IMG/VR virus record: IMGVR_UViG_3300048912_000258
Coordinates: 1 to 29,692 of that record
Reading direction: 5' to 3' (one strand)
Length of the DNA stretch: 29,692 bases
Origin: a virus
Part shown: piece after piece, positions 7,111 to 13,650 of the stretch
Position numbering within the stretch: position 1 is the stretch's first letter
Layout: each line of letters begins with the position of its first letter
The notes under the pieces: model-generated
The model's database searches: none
The model's input: only the letters and a program-made list of their open reading frames with translations
What the model was told of the DNA's origin: nothing
Program-made: the position numbers and the translations under genes

Positions 7111-7665
7111 ATGTCCGCGAGACGGGACGTGGCCCCCGGAGGCCACACGCACAGGCAGTCAGGGACCGACGCCGGCCGAGTGGAGGCCCGTCGCAGAGCC
7201 TACGAACTCCGCCTCGGTGGCCGCACCCACCGACAGATCTCCGAGGACCTCGGTGTGTCCACCGGCACGGTTCACAACTACCTCCGCGAGGAGATCAGTG
7301 AGCGCCTCGACCCGCTCAAGGACCACTACCTCCAGATGGAACTGGACCGGCTCGACCACCTTCAGCAGGTCGCGTTGAAGCTGATCGAGCACCCCGGCAT
7401 GGTCGTCGAGGACCACGAGGGCAAGACCCACGTCATCCTGGACCAGAAGAAGATCGAGTCCGGTTTCGACCGCGCGCTGAAGGTGTCCGAGTCCCGGCGC
7501 AAGCTGCTCGGACTCGACGCCCCGGTTCGCGTGCAGGGCGACTTCTCCGTCACCGAGACCACCCAGGAGGACCTGGAGCTCCAGGAGCTGATCCGGGAGG
7601 CCAAGGCCAAGGCCGCGGCCTCCGCGGAGGCGCTCCGGGCCACCAGTCCGGAAGCGAGCTGGTGA
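7111..7665 (+). CDS. terS: Helix-turn-helix protein, probable small terminase subunit, 184 aa
   Basis: Residues 24-60 form a homeodomain-like HTH (EARRRAYELRLGGRTHRQIS followed by EDLGVSTGTVHNYL), the fold by which small terminases recognise packaging sites. A long helical region follows (LQMELDRLDHLQQVALKLI) and then ESRRKLLGLDAPVRV, a motif common in actinophage small terminases before an acidic helical tail. The ATG at 7111 is chosen because the promoter places the transcript 5' end there; GTG 7102 and ATG 7105 would lie in or beside the -10. It precedes the large terminase with several genes between. A transcription regulator is the alternative. Confidence 0.65.
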   Translation: MSARRDVAPGGHTHRQSGTDAGRVEARRRAYELRLGGRTHRQISEDLGVSTGTVHNYLREEISERLDPLKDHYLQMELDRLDHLQQVALKLIEHPGMVVEDHEGKTHVILDQKKIESGFDRALKVSESRRKLLGLDAPVRVQGDFSVTETTQEDLELQELIREAKAKAAASAEALRATSPEASW

Positions 7666-8030
7666 CCGCCATGACTTCGCGGTTCTGCTGTGACAACCCC
7701 GAGCCGGGCGGCGACCCTGGCGAGCCGGACGAGAACGTCGTCTGCTGCGTCAATTGCGGCGAGGACATGGACGACGACATGATCTACCGCTGGTCGACCC
7801 AGCGTGATGCCGAGCCTGCCCCGGTCCGTGTCGTTCTGGAGACGGCGCACGGCAGGATCCTCGTCGGCATGGGCTTGCTCGCCGGTGGTATCACCGGGCC
7901 GACCTGGGCCCTGAACATGCCGGGCGTGCCCCACCTCCTGCGTGCCCTGGCCAACCAGCACGAGGACGCGATCACCTCCGGACCGCCGGCGACATGGCTG
8001 GAGGACGACGAGCATGATGACGGAGAGTGA
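7662..8030 (+). CDS. Hypothetical Cys-rich protein, 122 aa
   Basis: The GTG at 7662 overlaps the upstream stop (GTGA) and has GGAAG about 8-10 nt before it; ATG 7671 is a possible alternative. The N-terminal third has CC near residue 9 and CCVNCGEDMDDD near residues 28-39, enough for one zinc site. The middle (VRVVLETAHGRILVGMGLLAGG) is a beta-like hydrophobic stretch rather than a clear membrane helix, and the C-terminus is acidic. The family is unrecognised. It is coupled to the small terminase gene and to the next Cys-rich gene, so a role in packaging or head assembly is possible. Confidence 0.75.
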   Translation: MTAMTSRFCCDNPEPGGDPGEPDENVVCCVNCGEDMDDDMIYRWSTQRDAEPAPVRVVLETAHGRILVGMGLLAGGITGPTWALNMPGVPHLLRALANQHEDAITSGPPATWLEDDEHDDGE

Positions 8031-8205
8031 GATCCTGCGGGTCACCCTGGCCCGGCGGATCATGGCCGGCTCGCTCGTGACCAAGCTCGTCCGGCCGTGC
8101 TGGGTCTGCGCGAACGTCGGCCACGCCCACGTCGCCGGCGGATGCCATGTCGAGGGCTGCCCGTGTTGCGGCCGGTACCCCTTCGGTCAACCGGTGTGGC
8201 CATGA
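8014..8205 (+). CDS. Small zinc-ribbon-like protein, 63 aa
   Basis: The ATG at 8014 has GGAGGA 8 nt upstream and lies inside the end of the previous gene (17-nt overlap in another frame). The first 28 residues are a basic helix; the rest has CWVCANVGHAH followed by a GCHVEGCPCCGRYPF cluster, six cysteines and several histidines that could bind one or two zinc ions. The stop overlaps the MuF-like gene start as ATGA. Function is unknown. Small zinc proteins next to minor head genes may be nucleic-acid-binding or structural. Confidence 0.75.
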   Translation: MMTESEILRVTLARRIMAGSLVTKLVRPCWVCANVGHAHVAGGCHVEGCPCCGRYPFGQPVWP

Positions 8206-9110
8206 TCGAGCACACCGACCAGCTCCTGAACCTGATCGAGCGGCGCGTCACCGCGACGAACGCGGACCTGCTCGCCCTGCTCGATCGGGTCAGGCATCGG
8301 TTGGCCCAGCTCGCCGTGGACCCGGCCAAGCTCGCCGGCCCCGCCCTGACCGCGATCGTGGACCAGATCCTCGCGGAGATGGCGGTCGCGGCCCGGCGAG
8401 CCGTCCGAGCGGGGAGCGACAAGGACCGCGTTGGCGAGTTGCTCAAGGAGCAGGCCACCCGCGTTTCGGGCCTGAGTCGCTCTCTGCGGGCCGCGGAGCG
8501 TCCGACACTGGCCAAGGCCCTCCTGGTGCTCCAGGCGGCGCACACGCTCGCCTCCGGGCTCAAGGGCACCCTGTCCGACGCCGCGGTGCAGGGCCAGACC
8601 AAGGCGCGGCGCTCCCAGCTCGCCGACCAAGGGCGAGCCGTGGTGCTCATGTGGGTGCCGGAGCGCGACGCCTGTGCGCGCTGCCTGCGCTACGCGGGCC
8701 TGCGCTTGCTGCGTCCCACCGACGCGTTCCCCGCCGGCCTGTCCTACGATCCCCAGCAGGCGGACTCGGGTGCCGGCGACATACCGGGTCCGCCCCTTCA
8801 CCCGCACTGCCGGTGCGAGCTCCAGGTCGTGAGCAAGGGTGACAGCGAGGACGCGAGCCAGGCTCTCCAGCGCGAGGCGGAGCGCGCCGTGCTCAAGGGG
8901 TGGGCCCTGGCCAGTGAGGGCGCCGCGTCGCGCGAGCGTGCCGCCAGGGCCCTGCTCGCGGCCGGGGCCAGTGTGCCGAAGTCGGTCAAGGCGGAGGCGT
9001 TGAAACGTTTGAAGGAGGGCGAGCGCTTCACGCGCCCCGTGCCGTCCGGGCACGAGCCGAAGGCGAAGCGGGACTACCTGGCCTCGTACTCGGGGGTGTA
9101 CCGCCGGTGA
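8202..9110 (+). CDS. MuF-like minor head protein, 302 aa
   Basis: The ATG at 8202 overlaps the previous stop (ATGA); a longer GTG frame from 8097 is rejected. Residues 1-140 are long amphipathic helices. The MuF core follows: MWVPERDACARCLRYAG, then PPLHPHCRCEL, with a CxxC ... HxHCxC pattern that is probably a zinc site. MuF-family proteins sit on or inside the portal region of the head, in few copies, and may be ejected with DNA. The C-terminal ~80 residues are basic and helical and show no toxin domain. It is placed before the large terminase, whereas MuF genes usually follow portal. Confidence 0.75.
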   Translation: MIEHTDQLLNLIERRVTATNADLLALLDRVRHRLAQLAVDPAKLAGPALTAIVDQILAEMAVAARRAVRAGSDKDRVGELLKEQATRVSGLSRSLRAAERPTLAKALLVLQAAHTLASGLKGTLSDAAVQGQTKARRSQLADQGRAVVLMWVPERDACARCLRYAGLRLLRPTDAFPAGLSYDPQQADSGAGDIPGPPLHPHCRCELQVVSKGDSEDASQALQREAERAVLKGWALASEGAASRERAARALLAAGASVPKSVKAEALKRLKEGERFTRPVPSGHEPKAKRDYLASYSGVYRR

Positions 9111-9115
9111 GCCCC

Positions 9116-9280
9116 TCAGCTCCAGCACGGGCCGTCCGGGTGCCAGACGGTGGTGGTCAGCTCGTCGGTGTCCGGCTTGAGCGGGACGTAGGCGCCTTTG
9201 AGCGGCACTCCCAGGAACACGTCAAAGGCGCCGGGGGCGGTCAGGTCGGTGAGGTTCACGAAGTCTTCGTCGTTCAGCAT
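9116..9280 (-). CDS. Counter-strand small protein A, 54 aa, leaderless
   Basis: Reads against all surrounding genes. The ATG at 9280 lies 6 nt after the CATACT -10 of its promoter, so the mRNA should begin at the start codon; there is no ribosome site. The product is acidic, with VNLTDLTAPGAFDVFLGV and a C-terminal TTVWHPDGPCWS; no membrane segment and no known domain. The stop lies 6 nt from the convergent stop of the MuF-like gene, and no strong terminator separates them. It is one of four genes in this window under nearly identical promoters. Confidence 0.75.
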   Translation of the reverse strand: MLNDEDFVNLTDLTAPGAFDVFLGVPLKGAYVPLKPDTDELTTTVWHPDGPCWS

Positions 9281-9286
9281 GCGATC

Positions 9287-9316
9287 AGTATGACATACAT
9301 GGACATAGGTGGTCAA
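9287..9316 (-). promoter_or_regulatory. Conserved leaderless promoter P1
   Basis: On the minus strand: TTGACC (9311-9316), 18-bp spacer ending TGTCCATGTATGT, CATACT (9287-9292), then GATCGC and the ATG at 9280. The spacer and -10 are almost identical in P2, P3 and P4. Confidence 0.85.
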
Positions 9317-9331
9317 CCCCCAGCACGAAAG

Positions 9332-9355
9332 AGCAGGCCCCCGAGGGGGCCTGCT
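9332..9355 (-). terminator. Terminator hairpin after counter-strand gene B
   Basis: An 11-bp perfect stem AGCAGGCCCCC / GGGGGCCTGCT with a 2-nt centre, read on the minus strand into CTTTCG. It lies between the stop of gene B (9362) and the -35 of P1 (9316), separating the two transcripts. The T-tract is weak, which is common in actinobacteria. It could also stop plus-strand read-through. Confidence 0.75.
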
Positions 9356-9361
9356 GGTCGG

Positions 9362-9535
9362 TCAGCGTCCGGAGCGGCGGCTGTGCATCGCCTGGGTGGC
9401 CGCGTCGCGCTGCTCTCGGGTCAGGCCCGCCAGGGTCTCCTCCATCAGGTGCGGGTTGGCGGCCTGGAGCCGGTTCAGGATGTCGGCCGCGGACTGGTCG
9501 GTGATCGGGCTCTCGGTGGTCTCGTTCTCGCTCAT
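9362..9535 (-). CDS. Counter-strand small protein B, 57 aa, leaderless
   Basis: The ATG at 9535 lies 6 nt after CATACT of promoter P2, with no ribosome site. The product starts acidic and polar (SENETTESPITDQSAAD) and continues as an amphipathic helix with a basic end (LTREQRDAATQAMHSRRSGR). The last 40 residues may be fully helical. No domain is recognised. It has its own promoter and its own hairpin terminator, so it is a self-contained transcription unit, like a phage moron, set between MuF-like and terminase genes on the other strand. Confidence 0.8.
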   Translation of the reverse strand: MSENETTESPITDQSAADILNRLQAANPHLMEETLAGLTREQRDAATQAMHSRRSGR

Positions 9536-9541
9536 GGACAA

Positions 9542-9571
9542 AGTATGACACACGTGGACAGAACATGTCAA
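9542..9571 (-). promoter_or_regulatory. Conserved leaderless promoter P2
   Basis: On the minus strand: TTGACA (9566-9571), 18-bp spacer ending TGTCCACGTGTGT, CATACT (9542-9547), TTGTCC, ATG at 9535. The -35 directly abuts the terminator hairpin of gene C. Confidence 0.88.
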
Positions 9572-9597
9572 GGCCCCGCGCTGCTGAGCGCGGGGCC
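9572..9597 (-). terminator. Terminator hairpin after counter-strand gene C
   Basis: An 11-bp perfect stem GGCCCCGCGCT / AGCGCGGGGCC with a 4-nt loop. On the minus strand it ends gene C (stop at 9611) and is followed at once by the TTGACA of P2, so terminator and next promoter are fused head to tail. Confidence 0.75.
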
Positions 9598-9610
9598 GGT
9601 GGTGGGCACG

Positions 9611-9892
9611 CTACGCGTCGTCCACCAAGTCGCTGGTCTCGTACGACAGGCCGCGGCACGTTCCGTGAGGCGCGTGGTTGAGGACGGATCGACACTGCCG
9701 GTAGTGCTGCCAGCGTGCGTTGGCCAGGTCACGAGCGGCCTGCTCGGTGCCGCGCTCGTGGCGTTCGGTCTCTCGCAGAGCACGGTCTCGAACGACCACC
9801 CAGAAGATCGGGAAGTCGTGACCGAAGTCCTCGTCATGGATGACCTGAATCAGTGCGTCGGGGGTGGCGCGGTGCGCTGCAAGGATCGTCAT
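9611..9892 (-). CDS. Counter-strand small protein C, 93 aa, leaderless
   Basis: The ATG at 9892 lies 6 nt after CATACT of promoter P3. An N-terminal half with HDEDFGHDFPIFWVVVRDRAL is followed by a charged helix (RETERHERGTEQAARDLANA) and a tail with two cysteines (CRSVLNHAPHGTC). VIHDEDFGHD resembles NDEDFVN near the N-terminus of protein A, but the likeness is too short to claim homology. The family is unrecognised. Its promoter overlaps the first codons of the large terminase on the opposite strand, so expression of the two may be mutually exclusive. Confidence 0.75.
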   Translation of the reverse strand: MTILAAHRATPDALIQVIHDEDFGHDFPIFWVVVRDRALRETERHERGTEQAARDLANARWQHYRQCRSVLNHAPHGTCRGLSYETSDLVDDA

Positions 9893-9898
9893 GCACCT

Positions 9899-9928
9899 AG
9901 TATGACATACATGGACAGACCATGACAA
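9899..9928 (-). promoter_or_regulatory. Conserved leaderless promoter P3, overlapping the terminase start codon
   Basis: On the minus strand: TTGTCA (9923-9928), 18-bp spacer ending TGTCCATGTATGT, CATACT (9899-9904), AGGTGC, ATG at 9892. The -35 occupies bases 2-7 of the terL reading frame (ATG at 9922). Confidence 0.85.
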
Positions 9929-11487
9929 CCCCCAGTCTGGTCGCTGACCCCTACGACCCGACCGCTGACGTTGACACGTTTCAACTTGATCTTTACCTGG
10001 CCCAGTTCGACGAGCGACTCCTCGCTCACCCGGAGGGCCGCCGCGCCCTGACCTACACCGACCCCCTCCTGTTCGCCCTCGTCTACCTCCGGGACCACCT
10101 CCGGTCCGAGGAGACCGGCGACGAGGTCACGATCGCCGACATGCACCTGTCCTGGGCGCGGCAGGCCCGGCAGTGGCTCCTGCCCATCCGGTACCCGGCC
10201 CAGTACCGGGCTGCGGAGATCGCGCCCCGCAACACCGGCAAGACCACCTGGTGGTTCCTGATCATCCCGATGTGGCTCGCCGCGCACGGACACAGCAAGT
10301 TCATCGGCGCGTTCGCCGACTCCGGTCCCCAGGCGGAGATGCACCTCCAGACGTTCAAACAGGAGCTGGACCGCAACGCCCTGCTGCGCAAGGACTTCCC
10401 CACCCTGTGCCAGGCCAAGGAGCGCACCGACGTCAAGCGCCGCCTGAGCGACAACAAGAAGATGACCATCCAGGCCAACGACTTCGTGTTCGCGGCCAAG
10501 GGCGTCGACGCGGGCAACCTCGGTATGAAGGTGGGCAAGCGGCGCCCCGACACGATCATCCTGGACGATGTCGAACCCGGCGAAGAGGTCTACTCCAGTT
10601 ACCAGGCCGGGCAACGCCTGATCGCCCTGACCGACTCGATCATGCCGCTGAACGTGTACGCCCGCGTCGTGCTGTGCGGCACGACGACCATGGTGGGCTC
10701 GATCGTGCACCAGCTCGTCAAGAGCGAGCTGGAGCCAGGGGAGGAGCCGGCCGCCTGGATCGCGGAGGAAAACTTCCAGGTCCACTACCACCCGCCGATC
10801 GTCACCCGGCCCGACGGCACCGAGCGGTCCTGCTGGCCGGCGCGCTGGTCCCTGGAGTTCCTGGAGTCCATCCGCCACACCCGGCAGTACCAGAAGAACT
10901 ACCGCAACCTGCCTGCCGGTGTGGGCGACTACTGGTCCACCGAGGACCTGGAGCAGGCACGCGAGCGCGGCGCCGCGGTCACCGGGATCACCCGGGGCGT
11001 GCTCTCGATCGACCCGGCCACCACGAGCAGGACCACATCCGACCGGACGGCCTTTGCCGTGGTGACCGTCTCGCCCATGCACAAGACCGCGGTACTGGAG
11101 GCGTGCCGAGCCGTCATCCTCCCGCCGGCCGCCTGCCGGCGCATCGCCCTCCAGTACCTGGAGCTGCACCCGGAGATCCGGAAGATCCTGATCGAGTGCA
11201 ACCAGGGCGGGGAGACGTGGCTGTCCGTCTACCACGACATGCCCGTGCCGGTGGAGCTGATCCCGCAGAGCGAGCCCAAACCCGTCCGGGCCGCCCGGCT
11301 CCTCAACCACACTCAGCGCAAGCACTTCGCCCTGAGAGGCAGGCAACTCCCGTTCGAGGAAGAGGCCCTGAGCTTCCCCCGGGGTGCCTACGATGACGTC
11401 CTGGACGCGGTGGGCACGGGCGCGGACTACGTGCTCAGGACCCGGCGCCGTCCCGCCCAGTCCACCAACCAGTCCTATGTGGCGTAG
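9922..11487 (+). CDS. terL: Large terminase subunit, 521 aa
   Basis: ATP-driven motor and nuclease that packages DNA through the portal. The ATPase domain has an arginine-containing Walker A, APRNTGKTT (101-109), and Walker B TIILDDVE (211-218), with LCGTTT (251-256) as the coupling motif. The RNase H-like nuclease begins at VLSIDPATT (D364) and ends with YDDVLDAV near residue 493, supplying the later acidic residues. No ribosome site is seen before the ATG at 9922 and no plus-strand promoter was found immediately upstream. Read-through from the 7074 promoter past three counter-strand genes is the simplest source of mRNA. Confidence 0.95.
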   Translation: MTTPSLVADPYDPTADVDTFQLDLYLAQFDERLLAHPEGRRALTYTDPLLFALVYLRDHLRSEETGDEVTIADMHLSWARQARQWLLPIRYPAQYRAAEIAPRNTGKTTWWFLIIPMWLAAHGHSKFIGAFADSGPQAEMHLQTFKQELDRNALLRKDFPTLCQAKERTDVKRRLSDNKKMTIQANDFVFAAKGVDAGNLGMKVGKRRPDTIILDDVEPGEEVYSSYQAGQRLIALTDSIMPLNVYARVVLCGTTTMVGSIVHQLVKSELEPGEEPAAWIAEENFQVHYHPPIVTRPDGTERSCWPARWSLEFLESIRHTRQYQKNYRNLPAGVGDYWSTEDLEQARERGAAVTGITRGVLSIDPATTSRTTSDRTAFAVVTVSPMHKTAVLEACRAVILPPAACRRIALQYLELHPEIRKILIECNQGGETWLSVYHDMPVPVELIPQSEPKPVRAARLLNHTQRKHFALRGRQLPFEEEALSFPRGAYDDVLDAVGTGADYVLRTRRRPAQSTNQSYVA

Positions 11488-11497
11488 GGAGCGCGAG

Positions 11498-11782
11498 ATG
11501 GCGGATCGTTTGTGCGGTAAGCGGATGTACGCCTACAAGCATTGGTCGTGCCAGAAGAAACCACACCTTTGGGGGCGACACAGATTCAATAATTACACGT
11601 CTGGGCGTATCCCTCACGTGTGGAAGGTGAAGGCTCTGCGGGTCTTGTGGAGAGGTAATCGTCGATTGAAGAGAATACCCGGTAAGGGAGGGGGCTTGTT
11701 CCGTTACAGGCAAGCCCTTTTCCCTTGTCGGTTTGATCCACTTCCTGTCACCCATACGCCTAAGGAGCGGGGCCGTGGCTGA
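11498..11782 (+). CDS. Small basic protein with a possible zinc knuckle, 94 aa
   Basis: The ATG at 11498 follows GGGAG, in a start context (GCGCGAGATGGC) shared with rusA and the scaffold gene. The N-terminus has a C-x11-C pair (C6, C18) followed by HLWGRHRF, resembling short Cys/His motifs in small actinophage proteins; the rest is very basic (VKALRVLWRGNRRLKRIPGK). Composition is lower in GC than flanking genes (bases 11581-11640 are 31/60 G+C), which suggests acquisition. A terminator-like hairpin lies in its 3' third. The end overlaps the portal start by 8 nt. Function is unknown. Confidence 0.65.
   Translation: MADRLCGKRMYAYKHWSCQKKPHLWGRHRFNNYTSGRIPHVWKVKALRVLWRGNRRLKRIPGKGGGLFRYRQALFPCRFDPLPVTHTPKERGRG
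11692..11721 (+). terminator. Terminator-like hairpin inside the small basic gene
   Basis: GGGCTTG (11692-11698) pairs with CAAGCCC (11711-11717) across a 12-nt loop and is followed by TTTT. It has the form of a modest intrinsic terminator between terminase and portal but lies within a reading frame, so it may attenuate rather than stop transcription. Confidence 0.4.
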
Positions 11783-13292
11783 TTCACCGGACCTCACCCT
11801 GGCGGTCACGGAGATCACCGAACACCGTGACGCCTACATCACCGCGGACCTGATGTACCGCAACAAGGTGGAGGAGATCTTCGCATCTTCCAACAAAATC
11901 GTGGCTCTGCTCCAGGAAGCGAGCAAGCACTTCCGCACCAACCTCGCGGCCACGCCCGTCGATGCAGTCCTTAATGGACTGGAAATCACCTCCGTCACGG
12001 TCCCCAACCAGCAGGGCGAGCCGGACGACAAGCTGACCCAGGTCTTCAAGGACAAGGTGTGGGACGCTAACCAACTTGACCTCTACATGCCCGACTGGCT
12101 CCGGGAGATCGGCAAGGAGGGCGACGCCTACCTGTTCGTCTGGGATGGTGACGATGAGGCGTCGTGCGAGATCCACATGCGCAAGCCGGTCGGGGCGCGC
12201 ATGTTCTACAACGAGGAGAACCCCCGCGAGAAGTCGTTCTTCGCCTTCACCTGGAAAGAGCGCAACCCCAAGCGCATCCGGATCAACCTCGTCTACGCGG
12301 ACCGGGTCGAGAAGTACGTCAGCACCGCGAAGGACCCCAAGGCGGACAAGGACTTCACCCCGTTTGAAGAGGACGGCGACGGGGGTTGGCCGGTCTTCCA
12401 CGACTACGGCGAGATCCCCGCGTTCCACGGCCGGTCCGATCACCCCTACGGCGTGCCGGATCACTACAACGCCTACGGCCCCCAGAACCAACTCAACAAG
12501 ATCATCGCAACCCAAATGGGCTCGATGGACTACGTGGGGTTCCCCCAGCGCGCCGCGCTCCAGGACTCCCCCGTGGACGACGACGGGGACCTGTGGGACG
12601 AGGACGACAACGAGGCGGCCGGCGGCACGGGCATCGGGGCGCCCCAACAGAACAAGCTCGTTTCGCACCCCGGCTCGCTGTGGGAGCTGAAGAACACGCG
12701 CTCGCTGGTACAGCTCCCAGCCGCGGAGGCGGATAACTTCCTCAAGCCGATCGACAAGGCGGCCCAGCTCATGTCCGCCGCGACGGGCACGCCCATCCGG
12801 TTCTTCAACGGCACCCAGGGTCAGCAGCCCTCCGGCGCGAGCCTGCGCGAGGACGACGCACGCCTCACCGCTCGCCGCTCCATGCGCATGCTGCTCGCCG
12901 GCGCGACGCTGCGCGACGCCTTCACCTTCGCGATGCGCAAGGTGCTGGGCTACGCGGACTGCCCTGAAGTCGTGATCAACTGGAAGCCCGCCCAGCGCGC
13001 GGAACTCCCTGACGAGTGGGAGGTGATCCAGGCCAAGCAAGCGGCAGGCGTGCCGCGAGACGTGACCCTGTTGGAGGCGGGCTACACCCCGTCACAGATC
13101 CAAGACTGGAACGACGCGGCCCCCGATCCCGGTGAGGGCCTGCTCGCCAGGGTCGAGTTGCTGGAGCGGTTGGCCGGCGCCGCGGAGAAGCTCGCCGGGG
13201 CCGCTGGCCTCGGTGCCCTGGACATGAAGCTGGTCCAGGAACTGATGGCCGGGTTCCTCCCGGCCCCCGATGATGGAGGAAACAATGGGTGA
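11775..13292 (+). CDS. Portal protein, 505 aa
   Basis: Forms the dodecameric ring at the unique head vertex through which DNA enters and leaves. The GTG at 11775 follows AAGGAG by 8-9 nt. Length and position directly after terminase fit a phage portal. Recognisable features are the N-terminal helix region, an acidic insert near residues 275-290 (DDDGDLWDEDDNE), and a C-terminal half with GTPIRFFNGTQGQQPSGASLR followed by a long helix (ARRSMRMLLAGATLRDAFTF) typical of the stem/crown transition in SPP1/HK97-type portals. A coiled C-terminal tail (LLARVELLERLAGAAEKLAG) ends it. The next gene begins inside its last codons. Confidence 0.9.
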   Translation: MADSPDLTLAVTEITEHRDAYITADLMYRNKVEEIFASSNKIVALLQEASKHFRTNLAATPVDAVLNGLEITSVTVPNQQGEPDDKLTQVFKDKVWDANQLDLYMPDWLREIGKEGDAYLFVWDGDDEASCEIHMRKPVGARMFYNEENPREKSFFAFTWKERNPKRIRINLVYADRVEKYVSTAKDPKADKDFTPFEEDGDGGWPVFHDYGEIPAFHGRSDHPYGVPDHYNAYGPQNQLNKIIATQMGSMDYVGFPQRAALQDSPVDDDGDLWDEDDNEAAGGTGIGAPQQNKLVSHPGSLWELKNTRSLVQLPAAEADNFLKPIDKAAQLMSAATGTPIRFFNGTQGQQPSGASLREDDARLTARRSMRMLLAGATLRDAFTFAMRKVLGYADCPEVVINWKPAQRAELPDEWEVIQAKQAAGVPRDVTLLEAGYTPSQIQDWNDAAPDPGEGLLARVELLERLAGAAEKLAGAAGLGALDMKLVQELMAGFLPAPDDGGNNG

Positions 13293-13623
13293 CCAGAACT
13301 TGAGAGTGTGGCCCGTCGATGGCGACACCTACGGCGACGTCGTGGAGTACCCCGCCGGCGCGAGCTACCGCTCCGTGCCGATCGAGCCCGGCGCCAGTGG
13401 CGACATGAACCATGACCTCGTCGTGACGGAGCGGCGCGAGCCCGGCGAGTCCGTGGACGACCCCCGCGAGCTGGGTCGGCACCGGATGAGCGAGGTCCTG
13501 ATCGCCTACCCGGGACAGCCCACCCCGGACGCCGTGCTGGAGAGCGAGCACGCGCGGCGCACCACGGTGGGCGGCAAGTCCGAGGACACCAAGAAGGCCG
13601 GCTCCCCGGCCGCCAAGAAGTAA
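13285..13623 (+). CDS. Hypothetical small head protein, 112 aa
   Basis: The ATG at 13285 follows GGAGG by 5 nt and overlaps the portal stop by 8 nt. The N-terminal 50 residues read as beta strands (LRVWPVDGDTYGDVVEYPAG); the C-terminal part is charged and ends in a Lys/Ala/Pro-rich tail (KKAGSPAAKK). No known domain. Its position between portal and scaffold suggests a head-assembly accessory or a minor structural protein, but no capsid protease motif is present. Confidence 0.8.
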   Translation: MGDQNLRVWPVDGDTYGDVVEYPAGASYRSVPIEPGASGDMNHDLVVTERREPGESVDDPRELGRHRMSEVLIAYPGQPTPDAVLESEHARRTTVGGKSEDTKKAGSPAAKK

Positions 13624-13650
13624 CCAACTACGCACAGACAAGGGCGCGAG

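Noticed and set aside
8097-8201. N-terminal extension of the MuF-like protein from GTG 8097
   Set aside because: The extension is an out-of-frame reading of the zinc-ribbon gene (Arg/Pro-rich); ATG 8202 has the ATGA overlap typical of this window.
9280-9316. N-terminal extensions of the counter-strand proteins reading TTYVHVCHT-like peptides
   Set aside because: The similar N-termini come from translating the conserved promoter DNA, not from homologous proteins; the ATG 6 nt after the -10 is the likely start in each case.
9900-9921. Plus-strand leaderless promoter for terL using the same palindromic box
   Set aside because: The mirrored -10 (CATACA) has no acceptable -35 at 17-19 bp upstream and the spacing to the terL ATG does not match.
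9107-9925. Plus-strand open frame of 272 aa across 9107-9925
   Set aside because: It covers three counter-strand genes with clear promoters and terminators; its translation is the mirror of those genes and contains translated promoter boxes.
9889-11346. Minus-strand open frame (485 aa) opposite terL
   Set aside because: Shadow of terL; composition and lack of initiation signals argue against a real gene.
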